A stretch of 64,000 bases of DNA from CAYZJB01 sp964478735 (GCA_964478735.1 CAYZJB010000001.1:62001-126000); one strand, 5' to 3'; counted from the first letter of the stretch, positions 35,215 through 43,053 are shown. The notes: a model not told the origin generated them from the sequence alone. Numbers and translations are program-made.

Positions 35215-35754
35215 ATGGCACGATTGGCGATGGTGATCGATACGAAGCGATGCGTCGGATGCATGGACTGTGTCGTGGCCTGCAAAACGGAAAACAACGT
35301 CCCGGAAGGGTTCAACCGCGACTGGATTACGACGGAAGTGAAAGGAGAGTTTCCGACGTTGCAAATGGAAATTCGTTCGGAACGATGCAACCAATGCTCC
35401 AACCCTCCATGCGTTTCCTGTTGTCCGACGGGAGCGAGCCATATTCACGAATACGGCGGCGTCGTGCTGGTCCATCACGACGAATGCATCGGCTGCAAGG
35501 CGTGCGTGGCGTCGTGTCCATACGACGCGCGGTTCATTCACCCGGACGGCTACGCGGACAAATGTACGTTTTGTATTCACCGTGTCGAGCAAGGCCTCGA
35601 ACCGGCCTGTGTAGCCGTATGCCCGACGCGCTGCATGCACTTCGGCGACCTCGACGATCCGAACAGCGAGGTGAGCCGTTTGCTCAAGTCTCGCCCGCAT
35701 CATGTCAATTTACCGGAAGCGGGGACGCAGCCGAATATTTTTTATTTGACGTGA
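35215..35754 (+). CDS. psrB: Four-cluster ferredoxin-type electron-transfer subunit (PsrB/PhsB-like)
   Basis: Protein of 179 aa with 16 cysteines in the four-cluster pattern of DmsB/PsrB: CVGCMDCVVAC, CNQCSNPPCVSCCPTG, CIGCKACVASCPYDARF, and CTFC with CVAVCPT. It carries electrons between the membrane subunit and the molybdenum subunit. It has no signal of its own, as usual, because it is exported together with the Tat-tagged partner. It begins 2 nt after the psrA stop. Confidence 0.94.
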   Translation: MARLAMVIDTKRCVGCMDCVVACKTENNVPEGFNRDWITTEVKGEFPTLQMEIRSERCNQCSNPPCVSCCPTGASHIHEYGGVVLVHHDECIGCKACVASCPYDARFIHPDGYADKCTFCIHRVEQGLEPACVAVCPTRCMHFGDLDDPNSEVSRLLKSRPHHVNLPEAGTQPNIFYLT

Positions 35755-35761
35755 GGACAAC

Positions 35762-36709
35762 ATGAACGAATGGACCACGACACGAACGAATGAGATGATC
35801 GATCCTGTTCTTCATATCTGGGGATGGGAAATTCCGGTGTATCTTTTTATCGGCGGACTCGTGGCGGGCATGATGATCATTTCCGGATACTTCACGCTCA
35901 AAGGTCATCACCGACACAGTTATTTTGCCTCGTTTTATCTGCCACATCTGAGCCTGGCGCTGTTGTCGCTGGGCATGCTCGCGTTGTTTTTGGATCTCGA
36001 ACATAAATTGTACGTCTGGCGGCTTTACATGACGTTTAAGATTACGTCGCCGATGTCGTGGGGAGCATGGATCCTGGTACTCGTCTACCCCGTTCTGGTC
36101 CTGAACACGCTGGTGGCGATTCCGGAAAGTTTTCGCGGCCGGATTCGCTTTTTTGACTATCTGTCGTATCGCATCAACCGCCATCCGGCATTGATCAAAA
36201 ACATCGGCACCTGGAACATGATCCTCGGCGCTGTTCTCGGAATGTACACCGGTGTGCTGCTCAGCAGTCTGGCCGCGCGTCCGTTGTGGAACAGCGGGAT
36301 GCTGTGGATTCTGTTTCTCGTGAGCGGCCTTTCTTCGGCGGCGGCGCTCGTTCACGTGATTACAACGGACCGGGTGGAGCGCGTGACGCTGGCAAAAGCC
36401 GACAACGGATTTTTAATCGTCGAACTGCTCGTCATTGCGCTGTTCATCGTCGGTATGCTGTCGTCGGCTCGCGTTCAGCAGGAAGCCGTTGCATTGATCC
36501 TGACGGGACCGTATGCCGCCGTATTCTGGGTTTTCATCGTCATGGCCGGGATTGTGATTCCGCTGATTATCCAGTTACTGGCCGTAAACCGCAAAATAAA
36601 CCACACTGCCGTTGCGCCGATCATGGTATTGGCGGGCGGTATTATTCTTCGATTCGTCATCGTTTACGCCGGTCAGGCCAGTCACTGGCAGACGGCGGCA
36701 AAGTTTTAA
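35762..36709 (+). CDS. psrC: NrfD/PsrC-family quinone-interacting membrane subunit
   Basis: Protein of 315 aa with about eight transmembrane helices and the NrfD/PsrC start (DPVLHIWGWEIPVYLFIGGLV). It anchors the reductase and exchanges electrons with the menaquinone pool. No haem-binding histidine pattern was looked for or needed in this family. It begins 7 nt after psrB and completes a PsrABC complex. Confidence 0.92.
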   Translation: MNEWTTTRTNEMIDPVLHIWGWEIPVYLFIGGLVAGMMIISGYFTLKGHHRHSYFASFYLPHLSLALLSLGMLALFLDLEHKLYVWRLYMTFKITSPMSWGAWILVLVYPVLVLNTLVAIPESFRGRIRFFDYLSYRINRHPALIKNIGTWNMILGAVLGMYTGVLLSSLAARPLWNSGMLWILFLVSGLSSAAALVHVITTDRVERVTLAKADNGFLIVELLVIALFIVGMLSSARVQQEAVALILTGPYAAVFWVFIVMAGIVIPLIIQLLAVNRKINHTAVAPIMVLAGGIILRFVIVYAGQASHWQTAAKF

Positions 36710-36721
36710 CAGGAGTTTGTG

Positions 36722-37273
36722 ATGAGTATAGCAGAGACCCCCATGGATCATGCGACCTATCCGCCGAAGCCGTACATGAATCCGTACGTTGCCGGCGTCG
36801 GACTCGGGCTCGTGCTGTTATTATCCTTCGTCATCATGGGGCGAGGACTGGGCGCGTCCGGCGCCATGTCGACGGTGGTGTCGGTCGGCGTCGCAAAAGT
36901 CGCACCGGCCCACGCGGAAAGTAACGAATTTTACTCCGACTACGTCGGCGATGCGACGGCCAACCCGTTGAAAGATTGGCTGTTGTTCGAAGTCATCGGA
37001 GTTATCGTCGGAGGATTCTTCTCAGGCACGCTGGCCGGCCGTGTCAAACGGACAATCGAAAAAGGCCCGCGTATCGGTTGGCGCTCGCGACTGATCCTTG
37101 CTTTTACCGGCGGCGCGTTGATGGGTTTTGGCGCCAAGTTGGCCCGTGGGTGCACGAGCGGACAGGCGTTGACGGGCGGCGCGTTGTTGAACGTCGGAAG
37201 CTGGGCCTTTATGCTGATGGTCTTTGCCGGCGCTTATGCGGTCGCGTATTTTCTCAGGAGGCAATGGACATGA
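36722..37273 (+). CDS. YeeE/YedE-family membrane protein, first half
   Basis: Protein of 183 aa with about four to five membrane helices. The family motif is GAKLARGCTSGQALTGGALL, with its conserved cysteine. YeeE/YedE proteins such as TsuA move thiosulfate or related sulfur compounds through a path lined by conserved cysteines. Here the family is split in two genes, and this half has one such motif. A periplasmic loop of about 40 residues (HAESNEFYSDYVGDATANP) separates the first helices. The ATG at 36722 follows AGGAG by 6 nt; a GTG at 36719 is less likely. The stop overlaps the next start (ATGA). Confidence 0.87.
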   Translation: MSIAETPMDHATYPPKPYMNPYVAGVGLGLVLLLSFVIMGRGLGASGAMSTVVSVGVAKVAPAHAESNEFYSDYVGDATANPLKDWLLFEVIGVIVGGFFSGTLAGRVKRTIEKGPRIGWRSRLILAFTGGALMGFGAKLARGCTSGQALTGGALLNVGSWAFMLMVFAGAYAVAYFLRRQWT

Positions 37274-37857
37274 ACGCACCTTTTTTCAAATACGGCTTGT
37301 TTGGCGACGAAGTCAGCCTGATCGTAGCGTTCGTCATCGGACTGGGGTTCGGTTTTTTTCTCGAGCGCGCCGGCTTCGGGAGCGCCCGTAAGCTTGCGGC
37401 GCAGTTTTATTTTACCGACATGGCGGTCCTCAAGGTCATGTTCTCCGCAATCGTTACGGCGATGCTGGGCGTGTATTATCTGTCATGGGTGGGATGGCTG
37501 GACGTCGGTTTGATCTATTTTACTCCGACGCACTTGCTGCCGCAGGTCGTCGGTGGATTACTCCTGGGCGTCGGTTTTGTCATCGGAGGGTATTGTCCCG
37601 GAACGTCGTGCGTTGCGGCGTCCACGGGGCGCATCGACGGAATGGTGTACCTGCTCGGTGCGATGTTCGGGATCTTTATCTTCGGAGAAATGTTTTCCCT
37701 GATTGAAAATTTTTACCACTCCACCGATTTCGGCGTGATCACGCTCTACGGGGCGTGGAATGTACCGTACGGTCTTCTGGTTTTTCTGGTCGTCATGATG
37801 GCTGTCGCTGCTTTTATCATGGCGGAGTGGGGTGAACGAAAAATGGCGAGGAGTTGA
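37270..37857 (+). CDS. YeeE/YedE-family membrane protein, second half
   Basis: Protein of 195 aa with about five membrane helices. The motif GGYCPGTSCVAASTGRIDG carries two conserved cysteines of the YeeE/YedE family, and ERAGFGSARKLAAQFYF is the matching first-repeat segment. Probably forms a heterodimer with the preceding protein to make one transport unit for thiosulfate, sulfide or a persulfide carrier (inference). ATG 37270 overlaps the upstream stop (ATGA) and is 8 nt from AGGAGG; the in-frame ATG at 37264 is too close to that site. Confidence 0.87.
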   Translation: MNAPFFKYGLFGDEVSLIVAFVIGLGFGFFLERAGFGSARKLAAQFYFTDMAVLKVMFSAIVTAMLGVYYLSWVGWLDVGLIYFTPTHLLPQVVGGLLLGVGFVIGGYCPGTSCVAASTGRIDGMVYLLGAMFGIFIFGEMFSLIENFYHSTDFGVITLYGAWNVPYGLLVFLVVMMAVAAFIMAEWGERKMARS

Positions 37858-37858
37858 C

Positions 37859-38509
37859 ATGGTGAAACGATTTTTGTCATGGTCAATTGAACGGCGACTG
37901 GCCATCGTCGCCCTTGTACTCGGTTCGATTGCCCTGCTGGGTGGCACGCCGAACCCTACATCGAGGGTGACGGTTGATCTGCGCAATCTGGCAATCGACG
38001 TCGAAAAAGAAGTCGATCACGTCACCGTAAATGAATTGGCGGATTGGATTATCCGCGGTAAAATGGACTACCGGTTAGTAGACCTGCGCAGCGACAAAGC
38101 GTACGAAGAATATCATATCCCAAACGCAGAGCATGTCGGGGTAGGTGAACTGCTCGATCATGATTTGCGGAAAAACGAAAAAATCATTTTGTACTCGGAA
38201 GGCGGCATTCATTCTGCACAGGGATGGTTTTTACTCAAAGCGCAGGGTTATCCCGGAGTGTATTTGTTGAAAGGAGGGCTGGAAGAGTGGAAGGAAAGTG
38301 TCTTGTTTCCGAAAATCCCCGAGCATGCTACGAATGGCGAACGGGCTGCATTTGAAAAAGCAAAATATGTGAGCCGCTACTTTGGCGGCGAACCGCAAAG
38401 CGGCGGTGTAGTTCAGGAAGCAAAACGAACGATTGCCGCGCCCAAACTCGATGGTTCGGGAGGCGCACCCAAGTCCGGCGGAAAGAAGAAAAAGAAAGAA
38501 GGTTGTTGA
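37859..38509 (+). CDS. Membrane-anchored rhodanese-like protein without catalytic Cys, single C-terminal Cys
   Basis: Protein of 216 aa. A membrane helix (IVALVLGSIALLGG) lies near residues 16-29. The rhodanese domain covers about 55-150: YRLVDLRSDKAYEEYHIPNAEHV, then LKAQGYPGVYLLKGGLEEW. The active-site loop, usually C-x-x-G-x-R/S, reads YSEGGIHSA, with Ser113 (codon TCG) in place of the sulfur-carrying Cys. The C-terminal tail (about 190-216) is rich in G, S and K and ends KKKEGC; Cys216 is the only cysteine in the protein. A mobile terminal thiol recalls DsrC and SoxY carrier arms, but the link is inference. It starts 1 nt after the YeeE stop and is the last gene of the operon. Confidence 0.85.
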   Translation: MVKRFLSWSIERRLAIVALVLGSIALLGGTPNPTSRVTVDLRNLAIDVEKEVDHVTVNELADWIIRGKMDYRLVDLRSDKAYEEYHIPNAEHVGVGELLDHDLRKNEKIILYSEGGIHSAQGWFLLKAQGYPGVYLLKGGLEEWKESVLFPKIPEHATNGERAAFEKAKYVSRYFGGEPQSGGVVQEAKRTIAAPKLDGSGGAPKSGGKKKKKEGC

Positions 38510-38578
38510 TCTCCCAATTATCATCAGTGGAACTTTCTCCTGCGAAGGAAGGAAACATAGGTTTACTGAAAAATTACT

Positions 38579-38610
38579 CTTCCCTTTTTAGGGGAAAGTA
38601 GGGATGGGGC
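38579..38610 (+). repeat. C-rich hairpin repeat, left flank of the DUF559 module
   Basis: CTTCCC-TTTTTA-GGGGAA followed by GTAGGGATGGGG. It shares its hairpin and GGGATGGGG tail with the repeats at 39025-39060 (inverted) and 39093-39126 (same orientation). Confidence 0.75.
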
Positions 38611-38612
38611 TA

Positions 38613-39002
38613 TCATACGGGCGCTCTCTCCTTCTTAAGTAACTCAATTTCACACTTGATTCTCTTCACCACCTTCTCAACGTTGCTGAGAATGTTGCCA
38701 TCAGTAAACCTCAGAAACCGTATTCCGTATTTCTCCAATGAAGTGTGACGATCACGATCCCTACGTTTCGCCTCAGATGACTCATGTGTATAGCCATCTG
38801 CTTCGATCGCGAGCTTCAGTTCATGGCAATAGAAGTCCAAGATGAAATGTCCGATACTGAACTGTCGACGGAATTTGACGCCGCACTGTCGGTTGCGTAT
38901 GGCTTGCCACAAGACACTTTCCGATCGCGTCGGATGTTTTCGTAACTGCTGGCGCTTCAGTCTGAGTTCCATACGATTGTTGATTCGATCTGAGTTCTTC
39001 AT
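38613..39002 (-). CDS. DUF559 endonuclease-like protein
   Basis: Protein of 129 aa with the DUF559 pattern RKHPTRSESVLWQAIRNRQ, KFRRQFSIGHFILDFYC, LKLAIEADGYTHE and GIRFLRFTDGNIL. The D-x(n)-E-x-D arrangement (LDFYC and IEADG) is that of Vsr/PD-(D/E)xK-type nucleases. The natural role is not known. The gene is flanked by C-rich hairpin repeats in inverted orientation, and a decayed relative lies near 47200, so it looks like a small mobile or repeat-associated module. The ribosome site (GGAAAG) is weak. Confidence 0.88.
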   Translation of the reverse strand: MKNSDRINNRMELRLKRQQLRKHPTRSESVLWQAIRNRQCGVKFRRQFSIGHFILDFYCHELKLAIEADGYTHESSEAKRRDRDRHTSLEKYGIRFLRFTDGNILSNVEKVVKRIKCEIELLKKERAPV

Positions 39003-39024
39003 TTTCTTTCCGTAGGGTTATCGT

Positions 39025-39126
39025 ACAACCCCATCCTTGTTCCTTCCCTGTGAGGGGAAGGAAACGTACTGTGAGGTTCTGCAAAAACCGCTCCTTCCCC
39101 TTCCAGGGGAAGGCCGGGATGGGGTT
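39025..39126. repeat. Two C-rich hairpin repeats, right flank of the DUF559 module
   Basis: The copy at 39025-39060 is in inverted orientation relative to that at 38579. A second copy at 39093-39126 is in direct orientation, with the perfect stem CCTTCCCC/GGGGAAGG and tail GGGATGGGGTT. Together with 38579-38610 they bracket the DUF559 gene as imperfect terminal inverted repeats. Confidence 0.75.
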
Positions 39127-39186
39127 CTCAAGGCCTTCAGTGAACAACGTCAAACTGGGGAGGCCGAGTGGTCGATGCTTGACGCT

Positions 39187-40137
39187 TTACCGCAGCATCT
39201 CCTGAAATGTAGCATCTGAACGCAAAGCATCCAGATCGTGATCACCGGCAGCGGCGGCTTTGAGTTTGGGGTTTACGCTGACGGCCTTCCGTAACGCAAC
39301 GAGCGCATTTAGTTTGTCTCCCGCGGCAAGACGAATGACGGCGAGATCGTACAGCACTTCGCCGTTATCGGGCGCTAGCGTGGCTGCCCGTTCCATCAGA
39401 GGTAACGCGTTTTTATATTGCTTCTGCGTGAATGCCGTCCACGCCTCGTTCCACGCATAATTCATCTGGGCGTAATTCAACAATCGTCCGATTTCGACAA
39501 ACGGTTCCGCATGGTCGTCGACGCGAATATCGATGGCCCGGTCGGTATACCCGCCGTAACCGGCGTTTGGTTTGACGACGAGGATGGCCGCCGATTGTTT
39601 GCCCCGCGAGTCGCCGCCGGCTTTTTCACCGGCCATCAACGCGGCATACAAACGATCGGCGAGCGACCCTTGGGTCGTCAGCCACGCGTTTTCCATTTCT
39701 ACGACGACCGATTCACCCGCGAGAATATTTCCCTGACACGCGTAATTGGGCCCGCTGCGTCCGCCCGCCCACGGCGCACACCCGGTTCCGGTATACGTGA
39801 CCGATTGTCCGTTCGATGAGACGATGCCGAACTGGCGCCGGTTAGGGTCCGTGTCGTTCTGCAAAAGAATTTTCATGACCTGACCCGGATCCGCGCCTTT
39901 CTCGAGCAGTTCCAGACCGCGCCATCCAAACGTGGTATTGGCATACGACTGCGTCGCCACGGCGCCGATGCCGGCTTTGGCCCATGGCACAACCGAGCCG
40001 ACCGCAAAAAAACGCGACGCCACGGCAATGCCGAGTTCTCCCGTCACCGAGTCGCGTCCGACAATACTGAACGTCGACACGACATTCTGCGACGTCGCGG
40101 AGCACGCGGTGGCAATCAGAAACAGAAACGTTTTCAT
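39187..40137 (-). CDS. DUF1028 protein with C-terminal TPR, exported
   Basis: Protein of 316 aa. The signal peptide is residues 1-16 (FLFLIATACSATSQ). The DUF1028 domain covers about 20-215 and has the Ntn-hydrolase-like start VSTFSIVGRDSVTGELGIAVASRFFAVG and PWAKAGIGAVATQSYAN, where the family is thought to be a putative hydrolase or amidase of unknown substrate. A short TPR stretch (residues 230-300) ends the protein. The ATG at 40137 follows AAAGG by 8 nt; a TTG at 40152 gives no better site. Confidence 0.87.
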   Translation of the reverse strand: MKTFLFLIATACSATSQNVVSTFSIVGRDSVTGELGIAVASRFFAVGSVVPWAKAGIGAVATQSYANTTFGWRGLELLEKGADPGQVMKILLQNDTDPNRRQFGIVSSNGQSVTYTGTGCAPWAGGRSGPNYACQGNILAGESVVVEMENAWLTTQGSLADRLYAALMAGEKAGGDSRGKQSAAILVVKPNAGYGGYTDRAIDIRVDDHAEPFVEIGRLLNYAQMNYAWNEAWTAFTQKQYKNALPLMERAATLAPDNGEVLYDLAVIRLAAGDKLNALVALRKAVSVNPKLKAAAAGDHDLDALRSDATFQEMLR

Positions 40138-40218
40138 TTGCACGCCTTTCAATTAGCAATCGCGGCCGACAAAAAAACGATGAAAGCCGAATCAGGAAGG
40201 CGATCGCGTGACGGAGGG

Positions 40219-40992
40219 CTAACTGCCGACGATATAGATGTCGCCTTCCGGTTCGGGTTTGCCTCCTTTGGGTTCGAGCGTGACGGCAAACGTCAGAATC
40301 GCACTGTCGGGAAGCACGGAAATATCCATTACCGATTGTCCGGACGCATTGGTTTCGAAAACGCCAAGGCTGATCGGCTTACCGTCTTGAATGGCCCAGA
40401 GTTCCCATTCCCTGTCGCTCGGAGCTTTAGGAAGGCCGTTGGCAAAGAAAATTCCGGTGCGCCGGTTGGTTTCCCAGATCATCCGGCCGGAGCCTTGCGG
40501 ATTGGCCGGCGTCGGATTGAGTGCGATCACGCGGGTTTTAGGCGCGCCGACCATCTGCAGCATGGATTCTTTGCGGGCCAGTTCGATGTCGATGCGCGCC
40601 ATCTGCGTCCGCAGTACGCCGATCGTGGTTTGCTGGTCACCGATCGTGTCGGACAATCGTGCAATGTAGATCAACTGGATAAGGGATAACGCCACGGCCA
40701 GAAGTGCCGCGGCGGCTAGCCAGCGGTTGGCCCGTGTGAGTTGCAGGATCCTCATGTGTTGAGGATCCCGTACCGTGGCGATGTGATTCATCAATCGGGA
40801 CCGGGCGGAAGCGGGCGGCGCCACCGGTTCGGCCGACAGACCGACAAGCCCCAGCATTTCACGTGCTTCAGCCACGGCTCTCAGGGTGTCGGCATCGCCC
40901 GAGCGAAGCGCTTTCTCAAACGCCGCCTGCGCGTCGGCATCGAGCTGTCCCAGCAGGTATTCGGCGCCGCGTATTTTCAATTCATCGTTCAT
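40219..40992 (-). CDS. RskA-type anti-sigma factor
   Basis: Protein of 257 aa. The N-terminal cytoplasmic domain (YLLGQLDADAQAAFEKAL) has the anti-sigma pattern. One membrane helix lies at about 92-112 (WLAAAALLAVALSLIQLIYIA). The periplasmic C-terminal RskA domain shows GRMIWETNRRTGIFFANGLP, EWELWAIQDGKPISLGVF and FAVTLEPKGG. It should hold the adjacent ECF sigma factor inactive until a signal reaches the periplasmic part. It overlaps the sigma gene by 4 nt (ATGA). Confidence 0.92.
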   Translation of the reverse strand: MNDELKIRGAEYLLGQLDADAQAAFEKALRSGDADTLRAVAEAREMLGLVGLSAEPVAPPASARSRLMNHIATVRDPQHMRILQLTRANRWLAAAALLAVALSLIQLIYIARLSDTIGDQQTTIGVLRTQMARIDIELARKESMLQMVGAPKTRVIALNPTPANPQGSGRMIWETNRRTGIFFANGLPKAPSDREWELWAIQDGKPISLGVFETNASGQSVMDISVLPDSAILTFAVTLEPKGGKPEPEGDIYIVGS

Positions 40993-41579
40993 CGTCCGAC
41001 TTCTTCATACGTCCGCGCAAGGGCCGCGGACAGTTTTTGTAACGCTTGACGCGTCCGTGTCTTTACGGTACCCAGGGGAATTCCCAACTTCTCGGCGATC
41101 TCGCTCTGCGAAAGGCATCCAAAATACGCGAGCTCCAAGCATTCCCGCTGTTCGGGCGCAAGTTCGTTCAAGGCGACCTGAACCAGCCTTCGTTTTTCGT
41201 CGAGGGCGACGTGGTCAAGAGGCGTGTGATGATCGACCATCAGTCCGTGCAGGTCTTCATCATCCATCCGTACCTGGAGGGACGCCGTCCGTTGCATCTT
41301 GGAGCGGATGAAGTCGATCGTGAGATTGCGCGTGACACTCATGATCCACGTGATCAAAGAACCCCGGCTCGGGTCGAAACGGTCGGCCTTGTTCCAGATC
41401 TGGAGGAAGACTTCCTGAAGCAGATCGCTCGCGGTCTCACGGTCCTGCACCATGCGCAGGATGGTTCCGTATACGACGGCGGAGTAATCCGTATAAAGCT
41501 GATCCATGGCCGCGGCGTCCTTTTTACGGATGCGGCCGAGCAGATCCGTTTCGTTGAGGAGAGATGGTGCCGGTTTCAT
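40989..41579 (-). CDS. ECF sigma factor (SigK-like)
   Basis: Protein of 196 aa. Region 2 is LYTDYSAVVYGTILRMVQDRETASDLLQEVFLQIWNKADRFDP; region 4 has the helix-turn-helix CLSQSEIAEKLGIPLGTVKTRTRQALQKL. Together with the RskA gene it forms the usual sigma/anti-sigma pair. It is transcribed away from the DUF4331 operon, which is therefore its likely target along with its own promoter (inference). The start is uncertain: ATG 41579 has no clear ribosome site, and a TTG at 41627 would add 16 residues. Confidence 0.92.
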   Translation of the reverse strand: MKPAPSLLNETDLLGRIRKKDAAAMDQLYTDYSAVVYGTILRMVQDRETASDLLQEVFLQIWNKADRFDPSRGSLITWIMSVTRNLTIDFIRSKMQRTASLQVRMDDEDLHGLMVDHHTPLDHVALDEKRRLVQVALNELAPEQRECLELAYFGCLSQSEIAEKLGIPLGTVKTRTRQALQKLSAALARTYEEVGR

Positions 41580-41739
41580 AAACGCGGCGACAATGTAAAC
41601 GAGCCGGTTTTGATCTGCAAGGCCCAATCCTTTTTAGAAATACGCAGGAAACCCATAAACGGTTTGTGCGGAAATCCGGCGGCGGCGATTTATCGTATCA
41701 ACCCATGAACTGCAGTTAATATTTTTTGCGATCGTAAAA

Positions 41740-41756
41740 CCTTAAACCTCTTAAGG
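41740..41756 (+). promoter_or_regulatory. Inverted repeat that covers the DUF4331 ribosome site
   Basis: CCTTAA and TTAAGG are separated by five bases. The right arm is part of the TTAAGGAG ribosome site of the gene starting at 41765, so pairing would hide it. Short; may be chance. Confidence 0.35.
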
Positions 41757-41764
41757 AGAAGGAT

Positions 41765-42448
41765 ATGTCTTTTCAAAAATTGAAACCGTTCCTATTTGTG
41801 CTGGCGGCGCTGGCGCCGGTCGGATACGCGATTGAAACGGCGATCACCGCCGATCACCGTGACAGCGCCAGTGTTCGTGCGGAAAGCGGCGACCGAAACG
41901 TCGACATCAACGATCTTTACGCGTGGACGACGTCGGGCGGCAATCTCGTTCTGGCCATGACGATCGTTCCGGTGGCCACGTCGTCGGATTATTTGAATCC
42001 CGATTATCTGTATCAATTCAAGATCGACGACGATGACGCCGATCTGGATGAAGATCAGGTCATTCAGGTGCGTGTCCGTGGCACCGGAAGTTCGCAGACG
42101 TACCAGGTGTTCGGGCCCGGGACGCCCGCCGTCATTGGAGCGGACGGCAATGAGATCATCGACGTGGAACCGCTGGAAGGAACGTTCAACAACGTTGCGG
42201 ACAACGGTACGATGAAGGCGTTCGTGGGTCTGCGCGACGATCCGTTTTTCTTCGATCTCAATCGGTACGTGGCCATTCTCGATACCGTTCGAAGTGCGGG
42301 CGCGGCCAACATCGGCTTTAACAACCCCGGATCGGATTTTTTTGCAGGCCTGAACACGATTGCCATAGTGCTTGAATTGCCCAAGTCCATGATCAGTTCG
42401 GGTCCCGGGGCCGTCAACATCTGGGCAACGTCGAGTCACGAAAACTAA
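41765..42448 (+). CDS. DUF4331 protein, N-terminal part, exported
   Basis: Protein of 227 aa. The signal is about residues 1-22 (FLFVLAALAPVGYA). It matches the first part of DUF4331: ADHRDSASVRAESGDRNVDINDLYAWTT, YQFKIDDD and AFVGLRDDPFFFDLNRYVA, and IAIVLELPKSMI. It ends at ATSSHEN, where longer family members go on to a conserved Q-x-D-R-M-G-R-P-A segment. That segment opens the next gene instead, so the family appears split. DUF4331 proteins occur next to ECF sigma factors in many bacteria; function unknown. Confidence 0.85.
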   Translation: MSFQKLKPFLFVLAALAPVGYAIETAITADHRDSASVRAESGDRNVDINDLYAWTTSGGNLVLAMTIVPVATSSDYLNPDYLYQFKIDDDDADLDEDQVIQVRVRGTGSSQTYQVFGPGTPAVIGADGNEIIDVEPLEGTFNNVADNGTMKAFVGLRDDPFFFDLNRYVAILDTVRSAGAANIGFNNPGSDFFAGLNTIAIVLELPKSMISSGPGAVNIWATSSHEN

Positions 42449-42460
42449 AGGAGCCATCCC

Positions 42461-42997
42461 ATGTTAAAATTCGTATGCTATTGTTTGATTACCGTCGGCC
42501 TGCTGCCGGGCTGTGATGATTCTTCCAAAAAGAAAACCTACAATCAGGTTGACCGCATGGGCCGTCCCGCGATCGGTACCGTGTTTATTCACGATGGCGG
42601 TAACCCGGTCATTCTCCCGGATCGTTCGGCCAAAAACCGCTACAACACGACCGTACCCTCCCAGGACGTCGCGCTCTGGACGGACACGCTCACCACGGCG
42701 TTGACGACGTTTCGCAGCCTGTACGGCGGTGCGACCAACGATATCGCGACGTTTGCCGGCATTTTGTTGCCCGATGTTCTGACGATGAACCTTTCGCGTG
42801 CAAGCGGAAGCAGTTCGTATCTTGGCGACCTTCTCGGACCGACGAGCGACGGCGGGCGCCCGTTGTCGGATGACGTGATCGACGCGTCCCTTTCCGTCGT
42901 CGTATTTCCGGGAGCCCCGGCGGCCTTCACCAGCGATGGCGTCGGCTTCACGAGCAATGTGACCGGAACCTTTCCGTATTTAGGGACTCCGAATTAA
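42461..42997 (+). CDS. Lipoprotein with DUF4331 C-terminal segment
   Basis: Protein of 178 aa. The signal ends in LLPGC (Cys18), a lipobox. The mature part begins YNQVDRMGRPAIGTVFI, which is the conserved second half of DUF4331 proteins, and then TTALTTFRSLYG, DVLTMNLSRASG and GRPLSDDVIDASLSVV. It starts 12 nt after the preceding gene and should work with it, one soluble and one lipid-anchored half. A GC-rich hairpin follows. Confidence 0.82.
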   Translation: MLKFVCYCLITVGLLPGCDDSSKKKTYNQVDRMGRPAIGTVFIHDGGNPVILPDRSAKNRYNTTVPSQDVALWTDTLTTALTTFRSLYGGATNDIATFAGILLPDVLTMNLSRASGSSSYLGDLLGPTSDGGRPLSDDVIDASLSVVVFPGAPAAFTSDGVGFTSNVTGTFPYLGTPN

Positions 42998-43005
42998 CCT
43001 CCTCG

Positions 43006-43053
43006 AAGCGACGGGGGCGTTCGCCGGGACGGGCGGCGCCTCCGGCCGCTTTT
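43006..43053 (+). terminator. GC-rich terminator-like hairpin inside the DUF4331 operon
   Basis: AAGCGACGGGGGCG pairs imperfectly with CGCCTCCGGCCGCTT, followed by a T-run. It lies 23 nt before the next gene's start, so it may reduce rather than stop transcription into the TPR and TonB receptor genes. Confidence 0.6.

Noticed and set aside
38579..39126. Clustered repeats considered as a CRISPR array
   Set aside because: Only three copies, in mixed orientation, with a gene between them and no regular spacers.
41660..41700. GGAAAT...CGTAT as an ECF promoter before the DUF4331 gene
   Set aside because: The spacing (18-19 bp) is longer than normal and the -10 is weak; not enough to list.
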